Positions 23,964-33,300 of a DNA stretch of 41,996 bases are shown piece after piece. Origin of the DNA: Clostridia bacterium (GTDB lineage: Bacteria > Bacillota > Clostridia > Christensenellales > Pumilibacteraceae); contig JAGAPD010000012.1 in the NCBI GenBank assembly GCA_017623435.1, positions 1 through 41,996 of the forward strand, in the 5' to 3' direction. The first letter of the stretch is position 1. Each line of letters starts with the position of its first letter. A model generated the notes under the pieces. That model worked only from the letters and a program-made list of their open reading frames with translations, searched no databases and was not told the DNA's origin. The position numbers were made by a program, and so were the translations under genes.

Positions 23964-25856
23964 TCAGGATAATTCGAACATACCCGTATATAATTCGTAA
24001 TATCTACCCTTTTGATCGATAAGTTGGTCGTGGTCGCCACGCTCGATTATCTCGCCTTTTTCAAGCACCATAATAGCGTTAGAATTGCGAACGGTGCTTA
24101 GTCTATGCGCGATTACGAACACCGTACGCCCGTCCATAAGCTTATCCATACCCTTCTCGATAAGTCGCTCGGTACGGGTATCAATCGAGCTCGTCGCCTC
24201 GTCAAGCACGAGTACGGGCGGATCTGCTACGGCTGCGCGAGCAATCGAGAGAAGCTGTCGCTGACCTTGAGAAAGGTTTGCTCCGTCCGCCGTAAGCATA
24301 GTGTTATATCCGTCGGGAAGATGGCGAATAAAGCTATCGGCGTTTGCAATTTTACAAGCCTCAATTACCTCTTCGTCCGTCGCTTCAAGCCTGCCGTAAC
24401 GAACGTTCTCCATAACCGTACCCGTAAACAGGTGCGTATCCTGTAAAACCGTGCCAAGTGAACGACGCAAATCGTCCTTTTTGATTTTAGTGATATTTAT
24501 TCCGTCGTATCTGATTTTGCCCGACTGGATTTCGTAGAATCGGTTGATAAGGTTGGTAATCGTGGTCTTTCCTGCGCCCGTTGAACCTACGAAAGCAATC
24601 TTTTGACCGGGCTTTGCGTAAAGCGAAAGGTCTTTTAAGATTACTTTTTCGGGAACGTATCCAAACGTTACGTCTTCAAGCTCCACTTTTCCTTCAAGCT
24701 TGGTATAAGTTACCGTGCCGTCGCCGTGTGGATGCTTCCACGCCCAAAGATTAGTTTTCTTTTTCGTTTCGGTGATATTGCCGTTTTCGTCGATAATCGC
24801 GTTGACGAGTTCAACGTAACCGTCGTCCACCTCGCTCTTTTCGTCCATCATGTTAAAGATACGCTCCGCGCCCGCAAGTCCGGACAAAAGCGCGTTCATT
24901 TGTTGCGTAACCATGGTTATGGGGTTGTAGAACTGACGGATAAGAAGAAGGAAGGACATAAGCGCAGCCGTTCCCATAAGCGCGTTTCCGCGCAAAATCA
25001 GACACGAGCCTGCTATTGCAATTATCGCGTAGATAATGTGCGAAACGTTACCCATAATGGGCATAAGGATATTTGCGTAAGTGTTTGCAGCGCAAGCGGC
25101 GTCGCAAAGCTCGTCGTTAAGCTCACCAAAACGCTTTTTGACGCTACTTTCGTGACAGAAAACTTTGACTACGCGCTGACCTTCTATCATTTCCTCAATG
25201 TAGCCGTTCACGTCGCCAAGCGCCTTTTGCTGACGGCGGAAATTTTTGCCACTTCTCTTCATAATTGCAGAAAGAAGAAACATAATTCCGAAAGTCAGTA
25301 CCAGTATCACGATGGTAAGTTGCCACGAAAGCATTATCATCGAGCCAAGCGCACCTACGATATTGAACGTCGAGGACATTAGTTGAGGGAGCGTACCGCT
25401 CATAACTTCACGGACGGTGTCCACGTCGTTAGTGTAACGCGACATAAGCTCGCCGTGAGTATGCTTATCAAAGTACGAAATAGGTAGCGTTTGCATGTGC
25501 GCAAACATATCGTCTCTTATCTTTTTAAGCGTGTTTTTGGAAATTACCGCCAAAATCATCGTCGAGGCGTAGTTGCTTAGCGCACCACAAACGAAGAACA
25601 CTCCCATAAAAATCAGAGGCGGAGCGATAATTCCCAGCACTTCTGCCCATTCTTTGTTTAAGTTAGGCAAAACGTAGCCGTCAAGATAGTAAGACAAAAA
25701 GGAGGAGCTGAGAATAGATACTGCGGAGCTTAACAGTAAGCACGCAAGCACTATAAGTAATAAAAATTTATATTTGCCGATATAGCCCAAAAGTCTACCG
25801 ATTGTTTTCTTGGTGTTTTGGGGCTTTGCAAATTTCATTCCTCTTGCCGGAGGCAT
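23964..25856 (-). CDS. ABC exporter subunit, catalytic-type half-transporter (YfiC-like)
   Basis: The 630-residue protein fuses six membrane helices (about 30-310) to an ATPase domain. Walker A is GSTGAGKT at 424-431, the signature is LSQGQ at 528-532 instead of LSGGQ, Walker B is LVLDEAT with catalytic Glu553, and the switch His584 is intact (IAHR). A linker of about 50 residues (340-388, with TNLWAWKHPHGDG) precedes the ATPase, as in a widespread Bacillota family. The start overlaps the upstream partner gene by one base (TAATG) behind a strong GGAGG. Substrate is unknown; multidrug or lipid export is typical of the family. Confidence 0.93.
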   Translation of the reverse strand: MPPARGMKFAKPQNTKKTIGRLLGYIGKYKFLLLIVLACLLLSSAVSILSSSFLSYYLDGYVLPNLNKEWAEVLGIIAPPLIFMGVFFVCGALSNYASTMILAVISKNTLKKIRDDMFAHMQTLPISYFDKHTHGELMSRYTNDVDTVREVMSGTLPQLMSSTFNIVGALGSMIMLSWQLTIVILVLTFGIMFLLSAIMKRSGKNFRRQQKALGDVNGYIEEMIEGQRVVKVFCHESSVKKRFGELNDELCDAACAANTYANILMPIMGNVSHIIYAIIAIAGSCLILRGNALMGTAALMSFLLLIRQFYNPITMVTQQMNALLSGLAGAERIFNMMDEKSEVDDGYVELVNAIIDENGNITETKKKTNLWAWKHPHGDGTVTYTKLEGKVELEDVTFGYVPEKVILKDLSLYAKPGQKIAFVGSTGAGKTTITNLINRFYEIQSGKIRYDGINITKIKKDDLRRSLGTVLQDTHLFTGTVMENVRYGRLEATDEEVIEACKIANADSFIRHLPDGYNTMLTADGANLSQGQRQLLSIARAAVADPPVLVLDEATSSIDTRTERLIEKGMDKLMDGRTVFVIAHRLSTVRNSNAIMVLEKGEIIERGDHDQLIDQKGRYYELYTGMFELS

Positions 25857-27592
25857 TACGCAGTCACCTCCTTGTCTTTATTTTGCGAGAAGTAAACTTC
25901 CTGATAAATAGCGTTCGTCGCTAATAATTCTTCGTGCGTGCCCACTCCGTCAATCTTGCCGTCGTCAAGCACGATAATCTTGTCAGCGTCCTGAATGGAA
26001 CTGATACGCTGAGCAATAATTATAGTCGTTATATCGCTTAATTTTTCTCTGAACGCCGATCTAATCTTTGCGTCGGTCGCCGTATCAACTGCGCTGGTTG
26101 AGTCGTCTAAAATGATTATTTTGGGGTTTTTAAGAAGTGCGCGAGCAATACAAAGTCTTTGCTTCTGTCCGCCCGAAACGTTTACACCGCCCTGTCCCAA
26201 ATCGGTGTTATAACCGTCGGGGAAAGACATAATAAAGTCGTGAGCCTGCGCCGCTTTTGCAGCTTCAACAACTTCTTCTTCCGTAGCGTTTTCGTTACCC
26301 CAACGCAAGTTTTCCATAATAGTACCACTAAAAAGCACGTTTTTTTGCAGCACCATGGCAACGTTATCACGCAAATTTTTGAGCTTATACTCTCTTACGT
26401 CGTGACCGCCAACGGATACGCTACCGCCGCACACGTCGTAAAGACGCGGGATGAGCTGAACGAGCGAAGATTTTGCCGAACCCGTTCCACCGATAATGCC
26501 TACCGTTTGACCGCTGTCAATTTTTAGCGACAAATCGTCAAACAAAAGGTTATCAGAATTTTTTGCGTAACTGAACTTGATTTTATCAAAGACGATACTG
26601 CCGTCGCAAGGTATAAGGTTTTCGTCTGCGTTAGTGTCGTCAATGTCAATTTTTTCGTCAAGTACTTCCACTATTCTCGCAACTGACGCGCGGGAAATTA
26701 CTATCTGAATACTTGAAAAAGCCATCATCATAAGCGACATAAGTATTTGCGTTACGTAAGTCATAAAGCTTAAAATGTCGCCTTCCTTCATTCCGTCGAT
26801 CACCATAAAGCGCGCGCCAAAGAAGTATATAGCGAGCATACAACCGTACATACAAAGTTGCATTATGGGTGAGTTGAGTGCCATTATTTTTTCAGCCTTA
26901 AATTGGGTTTGACGAACGTTTTCGGTGCACTCGTTAAACTTCTCAATCTCGTATTCTTCTCTTACGAAAGATTTTACCGTTCTAATCGCCGTCAAGTTTT
27001 CTTGCACGTCCGAGTTGAGCGCGTCGTAGCGCGTAAGCATTTCCTTGAAACGCGGATGCGCTTTCGTAAACAAGAAAACGAGCGAGAATAATAAAATGGG
27101 AATCGCTACGGCAAATATAAGCGACATAGGTCCGTTAATTCTTATTGCCATAACGGTAGCAAAAACGAACATTCCGGGCGAGCGCACGAACGAACGGATA
27201 ATCGTCATAAAAGCGTTCTGTGTATTCGTAACGTCCGTCGTAAGTCTGGTTACGAGCGAGGCGGTTGAATATTTATCAACGTTATAAAACGAAAAATCTT
27301 GGATTTTGTCAAATAATTTCTTTCTTACGCCCTTTGCAAAGCCCGTACCTGCAATCGCCGTGAACTTACCACACATTGCTCCGCCAAACAAAGAAAAGGC
27401 GGACATTGCAATCATAATAAGCCCCCAAGTTATGCAGTAATTAAGGTCTTCTTTTAATATTCCTTCATTGATTATGTTAGCCATTACGATGGGAATAAGC
27501 ACCTCCATCGTGACCTCGATTATCATCATCAACGGAGCAAGTATAGCGTACTTTTTGTATTTTCCTATACACGGAAGTAGTTTGCCTACCAT
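25856..27592 (-). CDS. ABC exporter subunit with degenerate ATPase site (YfiB-like)
   Basis: From the ATG at 27592 (GGAGG five bases upstream; a further in-frame ATG at 27616 lacks one) the protein has 578 residues: six membrane helices followed by an ATPase domain. Walker A is GGTGSAKSS at 368-376, the signature VSGGQ at 472-476, Walker B IILDDST with Asp497 replacing the catalytic Glu, and Gln528 replacing the switch His (IAQR). These changes mark the non-hydrolysing half of a heterodimeric exporter. Its partner, the next gene, has the intact Glu and His but a variant LSQGQ signature, so the composite sites complement each other. Its own promoter lies at 27622-27650. Confidence 0.93.
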   Translation of the reverse strand: MVGKLLPCIGKYKKYAILAPLMMIIEVTMEVLIPIVMANIINEGILKEDLNYCITWGLIMIAMSAFSLFGGAMCGKFTAIAGTGFAKGVRKKLFDKIQDFSFYNVDKYSTASLVTRLTTDVTNTQNAFMTIIRSFVRSPGMFVFATVMAIRINGPMSLIFAVAIPILLFSLVFLFTKAHPRFKEMLTRYDALNSDVQENLTAIRTVKSFVREEYEIEKFNECTENVRQTQFKAEKIMALNSPIMQLCMYGCMLAIYFFGARFMVIDGMKEGDILSFMTYVTQILMSLMMMAFSSIQIVISRASVARIVEVLDEKIDIDDTNADENLIPCDGSIVFDKIKFSYAKNSDNLLFDDLSLKIDSGQTVGIIGGTGSAKSSLVQLIPRLYDVCGGSVSVGGHDVREYKLKNLRDNVAMVLQKNVLFSGTIMENLRWGNENATEEEVVEAAKAAQAHDFIMSFPDGYNTDLGQGGVNVSGGQKQRLCIARALLKNPKIIILDDSTSAVDTATDAKIRSAFREKLSDITTIIIAQRISSIQDADKIIVLDDGKIDGVGTHEELLATNAIYQEVYFSQNKDKEVTA

Positions 27593-27621
27593 ATTGCCCT
27601 CCAAAATACAATTCAAATATA

Positions 27622-27650
27622 ATTATACTATTTTTACGTATATTAGTCAA
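27622..27650 (-). promoter_or_regulatory. Sigma-A-type promoter for the ABC exporter operon
   Basis: On the minus strand TTGACT (27645-27650), 17-base spacer and consensus TATAAT (27622-27627). The -35 lies inside the last codons of comEC. No terminator is visible between comEC and the exporter genes. Confidence 0.78.
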
Positions 27651-29799
27651 ATAACGATTCGGCTAATTGTAAAATTTTTCCGTTTTTTAAATCAATCGCC
27701 ACGTAATTTTCACCTTGCGCCAAAAGCGTATTTGGCGTTTCGTCAAGGTAACTATTCTCGTAATTGACCAAGTAAATTCTCTCGTAATATTCGCCGTTAT
27801 AAACGTACGAGCGAATAAGCTGATGCGCGTTTATCACTTCTTCGCTTAGATCACAAGTTTTCTTACCGTAGCCCAGCATCAAAACGTTAGCTTTTCCGTC
27901 CGTAAAGGAATATCCGACGAACGCACCCTTATCGTAAACGGTAGAAATTCCGTGCGTTACGGGAGAAAACTGATGCACGAGATAAAAGGGAATTTGCGCG
28001 TCAATAAGCGCGTACATTCCAGAAATATCACTTCCCTCCGCGCAGTATACTGCAGAAATAGGATATTTACGGTTAAGCGAGATAATCTGATTTACATTTT
28101 CGTCAGTTACAGAGTGAACGAACACCGCGTCAATCTTATTTTCGCGCGTTTTGTCCATAATCTCGTTTACGATATACGCGTGCTTAATATCACCCACGAC
28201 CACTACGCTATCGTCAGTACGAATAACACTGGTAACGTCCTTATAGTTTCCGCACGGTATAAACGAATAATTGCGGTCAAGCGGAATATTATTCGCAACC
28301 ACTACACCCACGCTCAAAATCACGCAAACGAGCGAAACGATCCACTTACCCCGTTTTATCATAAAGAATTTACTACAAACGAACATAAGCAGATAGATTA
28401 CGTACGCTATCACTCCCATTCGCACGAAAATTTGAGCAAACGGCAACGCTGCTACGAAATTTGCCACGGCGTCAATTACCACGAGCGGAAGTCCTGCTAC
28501 CGATAAAAGCACTCCGCAAGAAGGGAAAATAAGTACGAATATAAGCACAAGCGCAATTAAAATATACGCGAAAGTTACGATGGGAATAACCAAAAGGTTG
28601 GTTAAAACGGAATACGGCGTAAAAGCTGAAAACGCCATAAGCATTACGGGAGTTATGCCTATTTGCGCAGAAAGAGATACGGAGATAGGCTCGCGTAAAA
28701 ATTTGGGCAACACTCTGAAAAGACGATTAAACGACGAATCGAATAAAACTATTCCCAGCACCGCGCAAACGCTGAGTAAAAATCCTGCGTCAAATAGGTA
28801 ATAGGGTTTTATCAGTAAAATCACGCTTACGGCAAAGCAAAGCGTAGACAGCGGATCTTTTCTTTTGCCAAAAATTCCTGCAACGAGCCCTACTACGCAC
28901 ATTATCGTAGCGCGCACGACGGAGGGTGAGAAGGAGGCCAAAAAGCAATACAACAATAGCACTACGGTCGTTACGCCAAAGGTCACGAATCTGTTTGATT
29001 TGAGTTTTCGCAGTATCCACGAAACGACTAAAGTTACGAATCCAACGTGAAGTCCTGAAACGGCAAGTATATGTCCTATTCCACCCGTTGAATAAACGTC
29101 GGTAATGCGGTCGCTCATTCCGCCCTTTTCGCCCGTAAGCATAGCAAAAGCAATCTCGCCGTATTCGCCCATATTTTCAGTCAAAAGCGTATGAATAGTA
29201 TTTCGTAGCGACTGCATCAGCGTTGGGCTTTCGTGAAGAAAGGTAAGCGTGCTTTCCTTCGTAGTGCCAAAGTAACGAATATCGTTTCGGTAATTATATC
29301 CGTTTATCTCACCCTTTTTAACGACGGGCGAAAAATGAACGATAGTTTCAAAAGCTATAACGTCACCAGCGCGCAAGAAGGAAGTTTGCACACCGCCGTC
29401 GTCAACTTCTACCGTTAGATACAAATTACCTCTTACGCTTTTTCCGTCTGCGGTGAGGTCGGTTACTATATAGTTACTTTCATCTAAATCGTTGTCAACG
29501 CGTTCAATCTTTCCCGTGCAAGTATATACCGTCGTACCGTCCAACTCGTTCACCCAAGCGTTTTGACAAACGAGGGTATTTATTGCCACCACGAGCATAC
29601 ATATTACGCACAAAAACGCGGTAACGGCTTTAACTCCGTCCTTTTTAACAATTGCAAAAATTCCTGCGCCCAAAATAAGCGTAGCAAGAATAGCGGAAAT
29701 AATAATAAACACGGACGTATCAAGTAGTGATAACGATACCGTTATTATACAACTTAATGCTACGAACAAAAAGCATCTAAAGTTGACTACTCTCCACAT
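27643..29799 (-). CDS. comEC: ComEC/Rec2 family competence membrane protein with divergent C-terminal domain
   Basis: ComEC forms the channel that carries single-stranded DNA into competent cells. The 718-residue protein has N-terminal membrane helices (about 8-75) and an OB-fold-like domain (about 88-190). The Competence domain contains ILAVSGLHVGF at 244-254, SFSPSVVRATIMCVVGLVAGIFGKR near 289-313 and FDAGFLLSVCAVLGI near 336-350. The C-terminal part (about 511-718) has the position and beta-rich look of the metallo-beta-lactamase-like domain, but the HxHxDH motif is absent; VFVHSVTDENVNQI stands there instead. It lies 31 bases after glyA, without comEA nearby. Confidence 0.88.
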   Translation of the reverse strand: MWRVVNFRCFLFVALSCIITVSLSLLDTSVFIIISAILATLILGAGIFAIVKKDGVKAVTAFLCVICMLVVAINTLVCQNAWVNELDGTTVYTCTGKIERVDNDLDESNYIVTDLTADGKSVRGNLYLTVEVDDGGVQTSFLRAGDVIAFETIVHFSPVVKKGEINGYNYRNDIRYFGTTKESTLTFLHESPTLMQSLRNTIHTLLTENMGEYGEIAFAMLTGEKGGMSDRITDVYSTGGIGHILAVSGLHVGFVTLVVSWILRKLKSNRFVTFGVTTVVLLLYCFLASFSPSVVRATIMCVVGLVAGIFGKRKDPLSTLCFAVSVILLIKPYYLFDAGFLLSVCAVLGIVLFDSSFNRLFRVLPKFLREPISVSLSAQIGITPVMLMAFSAFTPYSVLTNLLVIPIVTFAYILIALVLIFVLIFPSCGVLLSVAGLPLVVIDAVANFVAALPFAQIFVRMGVIAYVIYLLMFVCSKFFMIKRGKWIVSLVCVILSVGVVVANNIPLDRNYSFIPCGNYKDVTSVIRTDDSVVVVGDIKHAYIVNEIMDKTRENKIDAVFVHSVTDENVNQIISLNRKYPISAVYCAEGSDISGMYALIDAQIPFYLVHQFSPVTHGISTVYDKGAFVGYSFTDGKANVLMLGYGKKTCDLSEEVINAHQLIRSYVYNGEYYERIYLVNYENSYLDETPNTLLAQGENYVAIDLKNGKILQLAESLFD

Positions 29800-29830
29800 C
29801 CGTGTTTCCTCTCTTTCGTTTTAATTTTTC

Positions 29831-31084
29831 TTAAAGCGTACAAAGTCCGTCGTAAAGGGGATGCGCGTCACAAAGCTTTTTAACCTCCGCCTTTACGTAC
29901 TCAACTGCGCTTTCCTTTTCCTTGATAATCTTAGAAATAAGGTTACCGATGATCTTCATATCCTCCTCGTTAAAGCCACGCGTAGTAGCAGCAGGCGTAC
30001 CTACTCTGATACCACTCGTAACGAAAGGCGACGCAGGATCGTTAGGAATCGCGTTCTTATTAACGGTAATGTTGCACTCGTCAAGAAGCTTTTCAATTTC
30101 CTTACCCGTAGTGCCATAATCGTTCACCTTAATAAGCAATAAGTGATTATCAGTACCGCCCGAAACGAGACTGATACCGTTTTCCTTGAAAGACTGTTCA
30201 AGTGCCTTTGCGTTAGCAATTACTTTACTTTGGTACTCCTTAAACTCGGGAGAAAGAGCCTCCTTAAAAGCCACCGCTTTACCTGCGATTACGTGCATAA
30301 GCGGACCTCCCTGAGTGCCGGGGAAAACTGCCTTGTCAATCTTTTTACCAAGCTCCTCCTTGCACATAATAAGACCGCCACGAGGACCGCGCAAGGTCTT
30401 ATGCGTCGTGGTCGTAACCACGTCTGCGTAAGGTACGGGCGAAGGATGAAGTCCAGCCACGACGAGTCCTGCGATATGCGCAATATCCACCATGAGGTAC
30501 GCACCCACCTTGTCTGCGATTTCACGCATACGCTTAAAATCAATAATTCTGGGGTACGCGCTAGCGCCTGCAAGCAAAAGACGGGGCTTACATTCAAGCG
30601 CAAGACGTTCTACTTCGTCGTAATCAATAGTTTCGCTATCGTCACTTACACCGTAAGAAACGATATTGTATTCTTTACCCGAAATATTTACGGGGCTACC
30701 GTGCGAAAGATGTCCACCGTGAGCAAGGCTCATACTAAGTACGGTGTCGCCTACGTTAAGCAAAGCAAAGAACGCAGCAAGGTTAGCGTTTGCTCCGCTG
30801 TGGGGCTGAACGTTAGCGTATTCACACCCAAAAAGTTGTTTTACACGCTCAATAGCGAGCGTTTCTACCTCGTCAACGTACGTACATCCGCCGTAGTATC
30901 TCTTTCCGCTATAGCCTTCTGCGTATTTATTCGTAAGATGCGAGCCTACTGCCGCCATTACTGCAGGAGAAACGAAGTTCTCGCTTGCAATAAGTTCGAT
31001 ATTTCTTTGTTGACGGCAAAGCTCTCTTTTCATTGACTGCGCAATTTCAGGGTCTACTGACGAAACAAGTTTAAGATCAATCAT
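29831..31084 (-). CDS. glyA: Serine hydroxymethyltransferase
   Basis: GlyA is a PLP enzyme converting serine and tetrahydrofolate to glycine and 5,10-methylenetetrahydrofolate, the main one-carbon source. From the ATG at 31084 (GGAGG nine bases upstream) the protein has 417 residues; a further ATG at 31108 inside the previous gene is less likely. Landmarks are [13 protein letters not shown] near 28, [34 protein letters not shown], and [14 protein letters not shown] with the PLP lysine near 230. It overlaps the RseC-like gene by 8 bases. Methylenetetrahydrofolate from this enzyme is also the methyl source for TrmFO, encoded in the same region. Confidence 0.97.
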   Translation of the reverse strand: MIDLKLVSSVDPEIAQSMKRELCRQQRNIELIASENFVSPAVMAAVGSHLTNKYAEGYSGKRYYGGCTYVDEVETLAIERVKQLFGCEYANVQPHSGANANLAAFFALLNVGDTVLSMSLAHGGHLSHGSPVNISGKEYNIVSYGVSDDSETIDYDEVERLALECKPRLLLAGASAYPRIIDFKRMREIADKVGAYLMVDIAHIAGLVVAGLHPSPVPYADVVTTTTHKTLRGPRGGLIMCKEELGKKIDKAVFPGTQGGPLMHVIAGKAVAFKEALSPEFKEYQSKVIANAKALEQSFKENGISLVSGGTDNHLLLIKVNDYGTTGKEIEKLLDECNITVNKNAIPNDPASPFVTSGIRVGTPAATTRGFNEEDMKIIGNLISKIIKEKESAVEYVKAEVKKLCDAHPLYDGLCTL

Positions 31085-31520
31085 TCGTATTATCCTCCAT
31101 TTTTTCAACGCGCGTTATTTGCGCAAGGTACTTTTTTGAAAACACGGTTTTATCTAAAATCAGCACGGTTATAAAACCTACCGCCATACTACCCACTCCT
31201 ATTGCTACGCTTACTAATTCGCCTACGCTTAGCGCAAGCGAAAGGATAAGCCCTACTAAAAGGAGCGTTAGCGGAAGTAAGAATAGCAAAAGCGTTGCAA
31301 ACCACGGCTTTTGTTTTGCGGTAAAATACACCGTGTCGCCTTGTTTAGCACCCACTTCGTTTCGCGCAGGCAAAAGAACGCTATTTTCGGTGCTACCCAA
31401 AATACACGCCTTACACTCACCGCACGCCGACGAGCGCACTACTTTGATTTTAGCCACGCCGTTTTTCTCTTTAATAACTATTGCCGGCTTTTCGCCCGTG
31501 CAAGAAATATTACTGCTCAT
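31077..31520 (-). CDS. RseC/MucC-like (SoxR-reducing system) membrane protein
   Basis: The 147-residue protein has a small N-terminal domain with clustered cysteines ([11 protein letters not shown] at about 32-42, plus Cys7). Two membrane helices follow at about residues 74-95 and 99-125, with a basic cytoplasmic tail. This is the RseC/MucC architecture. In proteobacteria the family is tied to sigma-E control and to reduction of SoxR with the Rnf complex. In Clostridia such proteins are common but of unclear role. It overlaps aspS by 11 bases with no Shine-Dalgarno sequence, so it is probably translated by coupling, and overlaps glyA by 8 bases. Confidence 0.85.
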   Translation of the reverse strand: MSSNISCTGEKPAIVIKEKNGVAKIKVVRSSACGECKACILGSTENSVLLPARNEVGAKQGDTVYFTAKQKPWFATLLLFLLPLTLLLVGLILSLALSVGELVSVAIGVGSMAVGFITVLILDKTVFSKKYLAQITRVEKMEDNTND

Positions 31521-33300
31521 CTACGTTAATGCAAAGCTCGCGAAGTTGTTTTTCTTCAACGGGCGCAGGCGCTTCGGTCATAAGATCGGATGCGTTTTGA
31601 ACCTTGGGGAACGCAATTACGTCTTTGATATTGTCCGTCTTAGACAAAAGCATTACTAAACGGTCAAGACCGAATGCAAGTCCGCCGTGAGGGGGCGTGC
31701 CGTAGTTAAACGCGTTGACGAAGAAGCCAAATCTTTCTTCAATTTGCTCGTCCGTAAAGCCAAGCACGTTAAACATTTTCTTTTGCATATCACGCGAGTG
31801 AATTCTGATGCTACCGCCACCAGCCTCCTGGCCGTTAATAACGAGGTCGTACGCTTTCGCTCTAACCGAAAGGGGCGCGGTGTCCAAAAGACCTGCCTGA
31901 TAGTCCTCGGTGTTGGGGCTCGTGAAGGGATGGTGAACGGCTACGGGACGGTTTTCCTCTTCGTCCCATTCAAGCATGGGGAACTGCGTTACCCACAAAA
32001 TATCGTACTCGTCGTGATTGATAAGTCCAGCCTTTTCAGCAAGGTGCAATCTAAGCGCACCAAGCGACGCGTAAACGGTTTCGTTCTTGTCTGCAACGAA
32101 GAAAAGGATATCACCTTTTTCAGCATTTGCGCGTCCTAAAATGGAATTAACCGTTTCTTCGCTTAAAAACTTAGCGATAGGCGATTGCAAGCCCTCTTCT
32201 TTAAGCGCCATCCAAGCAAGCCCTTTTGCGCGATAAGTTTTAACGAATTCGCCCAAAGCGTCGATATCACGACGGGAAAGCTTGCTTGCAAAACCCTTTG
32301 CGTTAATTAGTCTTACGCTACCGCCGTTTGCAACGGTGTTAGTAAACACCTGGAAGGAGCAATCCTTTACGATATCGCTTACGTTAACGAGTTCAAGACC
32401 AAAACGGGTGTCGGGCTTGTCCGAGCCAAATCTATCCATAGCCTCTTGCCAGGTCATTCTTCTGATATTTTCGGGTAACTCGTAGTTAATCGTTTCCTTA
32501 AATACTTTTCTGATAAGTCCTTCCGCAATAGCCATAACGTCCTCTTCGCTATCAACGAAGGACATTTCCATATCCACCTGCGTAAATTCGGGCTGACGGT
32601 TAGCGCGCAAGTCTTCGTCACGGAAACAACGAGCAATTTGGAAATATCTATCGAATCCACTTATCATCAAAAGCTGTTTGTAAAGCTGTGGCGACTGAGG
32701 AAGCGCGTAGAACGAACCGGGGTGTACGCGCGAAGGTACGAGATAGTCTCTTGCTCCCTCGGGCGTGGATTTTCCGAGGAAAGGAGTTTCGATTTCAAGG
32801 AAATCGTTTTCGCACATATAGTTACGAATAATTCTGCACACGTCGCTACGAAGCTTAAATCTTTCCTGATAGGACGCGTTACGAAGGTCAAGGTAACGGT
32901 ATTTTAAGCGAAGCGCCTCGCTTGCCGTCGAGTTTTCGTCAATAACGAAAGGCGTAGTTTCAGCGTCGGAAAGAATTTTGAATTCGCTAGCCACTAACTC
33001 TACCGTGCCCGTAGGAATGTTGGGGTTAATAGACTGGCGCTGACGGAGTTTTCCCACTACCGCAAGCACGTATTCACTTCTGATACTTTCCGCCTTTGCA
33101 AAGTTTTCTTCGCTCGTTTCGGACTGGTCGAAAACTACCTGAATAATACCCGTGCGGTCACGAAGGTCAACGAAGACCAAGCTACCGAGGTTTCTTCTCT
33201 TTGCAACCCAGCCCATAACGGTGAGTTGCTGTCCGATTTCACTTTCTCTTATTTGTCCGCAGTATTTCGTGCGTTTTAAGTTTCCTAAAAATTCAGCCAT
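31510..33300 (-). CDS. aspS: Aspartyl-tRNA synthetase
   Basis: AspRS charges tRNA-Asp. The 596-residue bacterial-type class II enzyme has an N-terminal anticodon-binding OB fold (VMGWVAKRRNLGSLVFVDLRDRTGIIQVVF), motif 2 FRDEDLRANRQPEFTQVDMEMSF, the bacterial GAD insertion, and motif 3 GGLAFGLDRLVMLL near the C-terminus. Length is typical. The start overlaps the hisS stop by one base (TAATG); hisS-aspS is a standard Bacillota pair. Whether it is discriminating or also charges tRNA-Asn was not decided from sequence. Confidence 0.97.
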   Translation of the reverse strand: MAEFLGNLKRTKYCGQIRESEIGQQLTVMGWVAKRRNLGSLVFVDLRDRTGIIQVVFDQSETSEENFAKAESIRSEYVLAVVGKLRQRQSINPNIPTGTVELVASEFKILSDAETTPFVIDENSTASEALRLKYRYLDLRNASYQERFKLRSDVCRIIRNYMCENDFLEIETPFLGKSTPEGARDYLVPSRVHPGSFYALPQSPQLYKQLLMISGFDRYFQIARCFRDEDLRANRQPEFTQVDMEMSFVDSEEDVMAIAEGLIRKVFKETINYELPENIRRMTWQEAMDRFGSDKPDTRFGLELVNVSDIVKDCSFQVFTNTVANGGSVRLINAKGFASKLSRRDIDALGEFVKTYRAKGLAWMALKEEGLQSPIAKFLSEETVNSILGRANAEKGDILFFVADKNETVYASLGALRLHLAEKAGLINHDEYDILWVTQFPMLEWDEEENRPVAVHHPFTSPNTEDYQAGLLDTAPLSVRAKAYDLVINGQEAGGGSIRIHSRDMQKKMFNVLGFTDEQIEERFGFFVNAFNYGTPPHGGLAFGLDRLVMLLSKTDNIKDVIAFPKVQNASDLMTEAPAPVEEKQLRELCINVDEQ

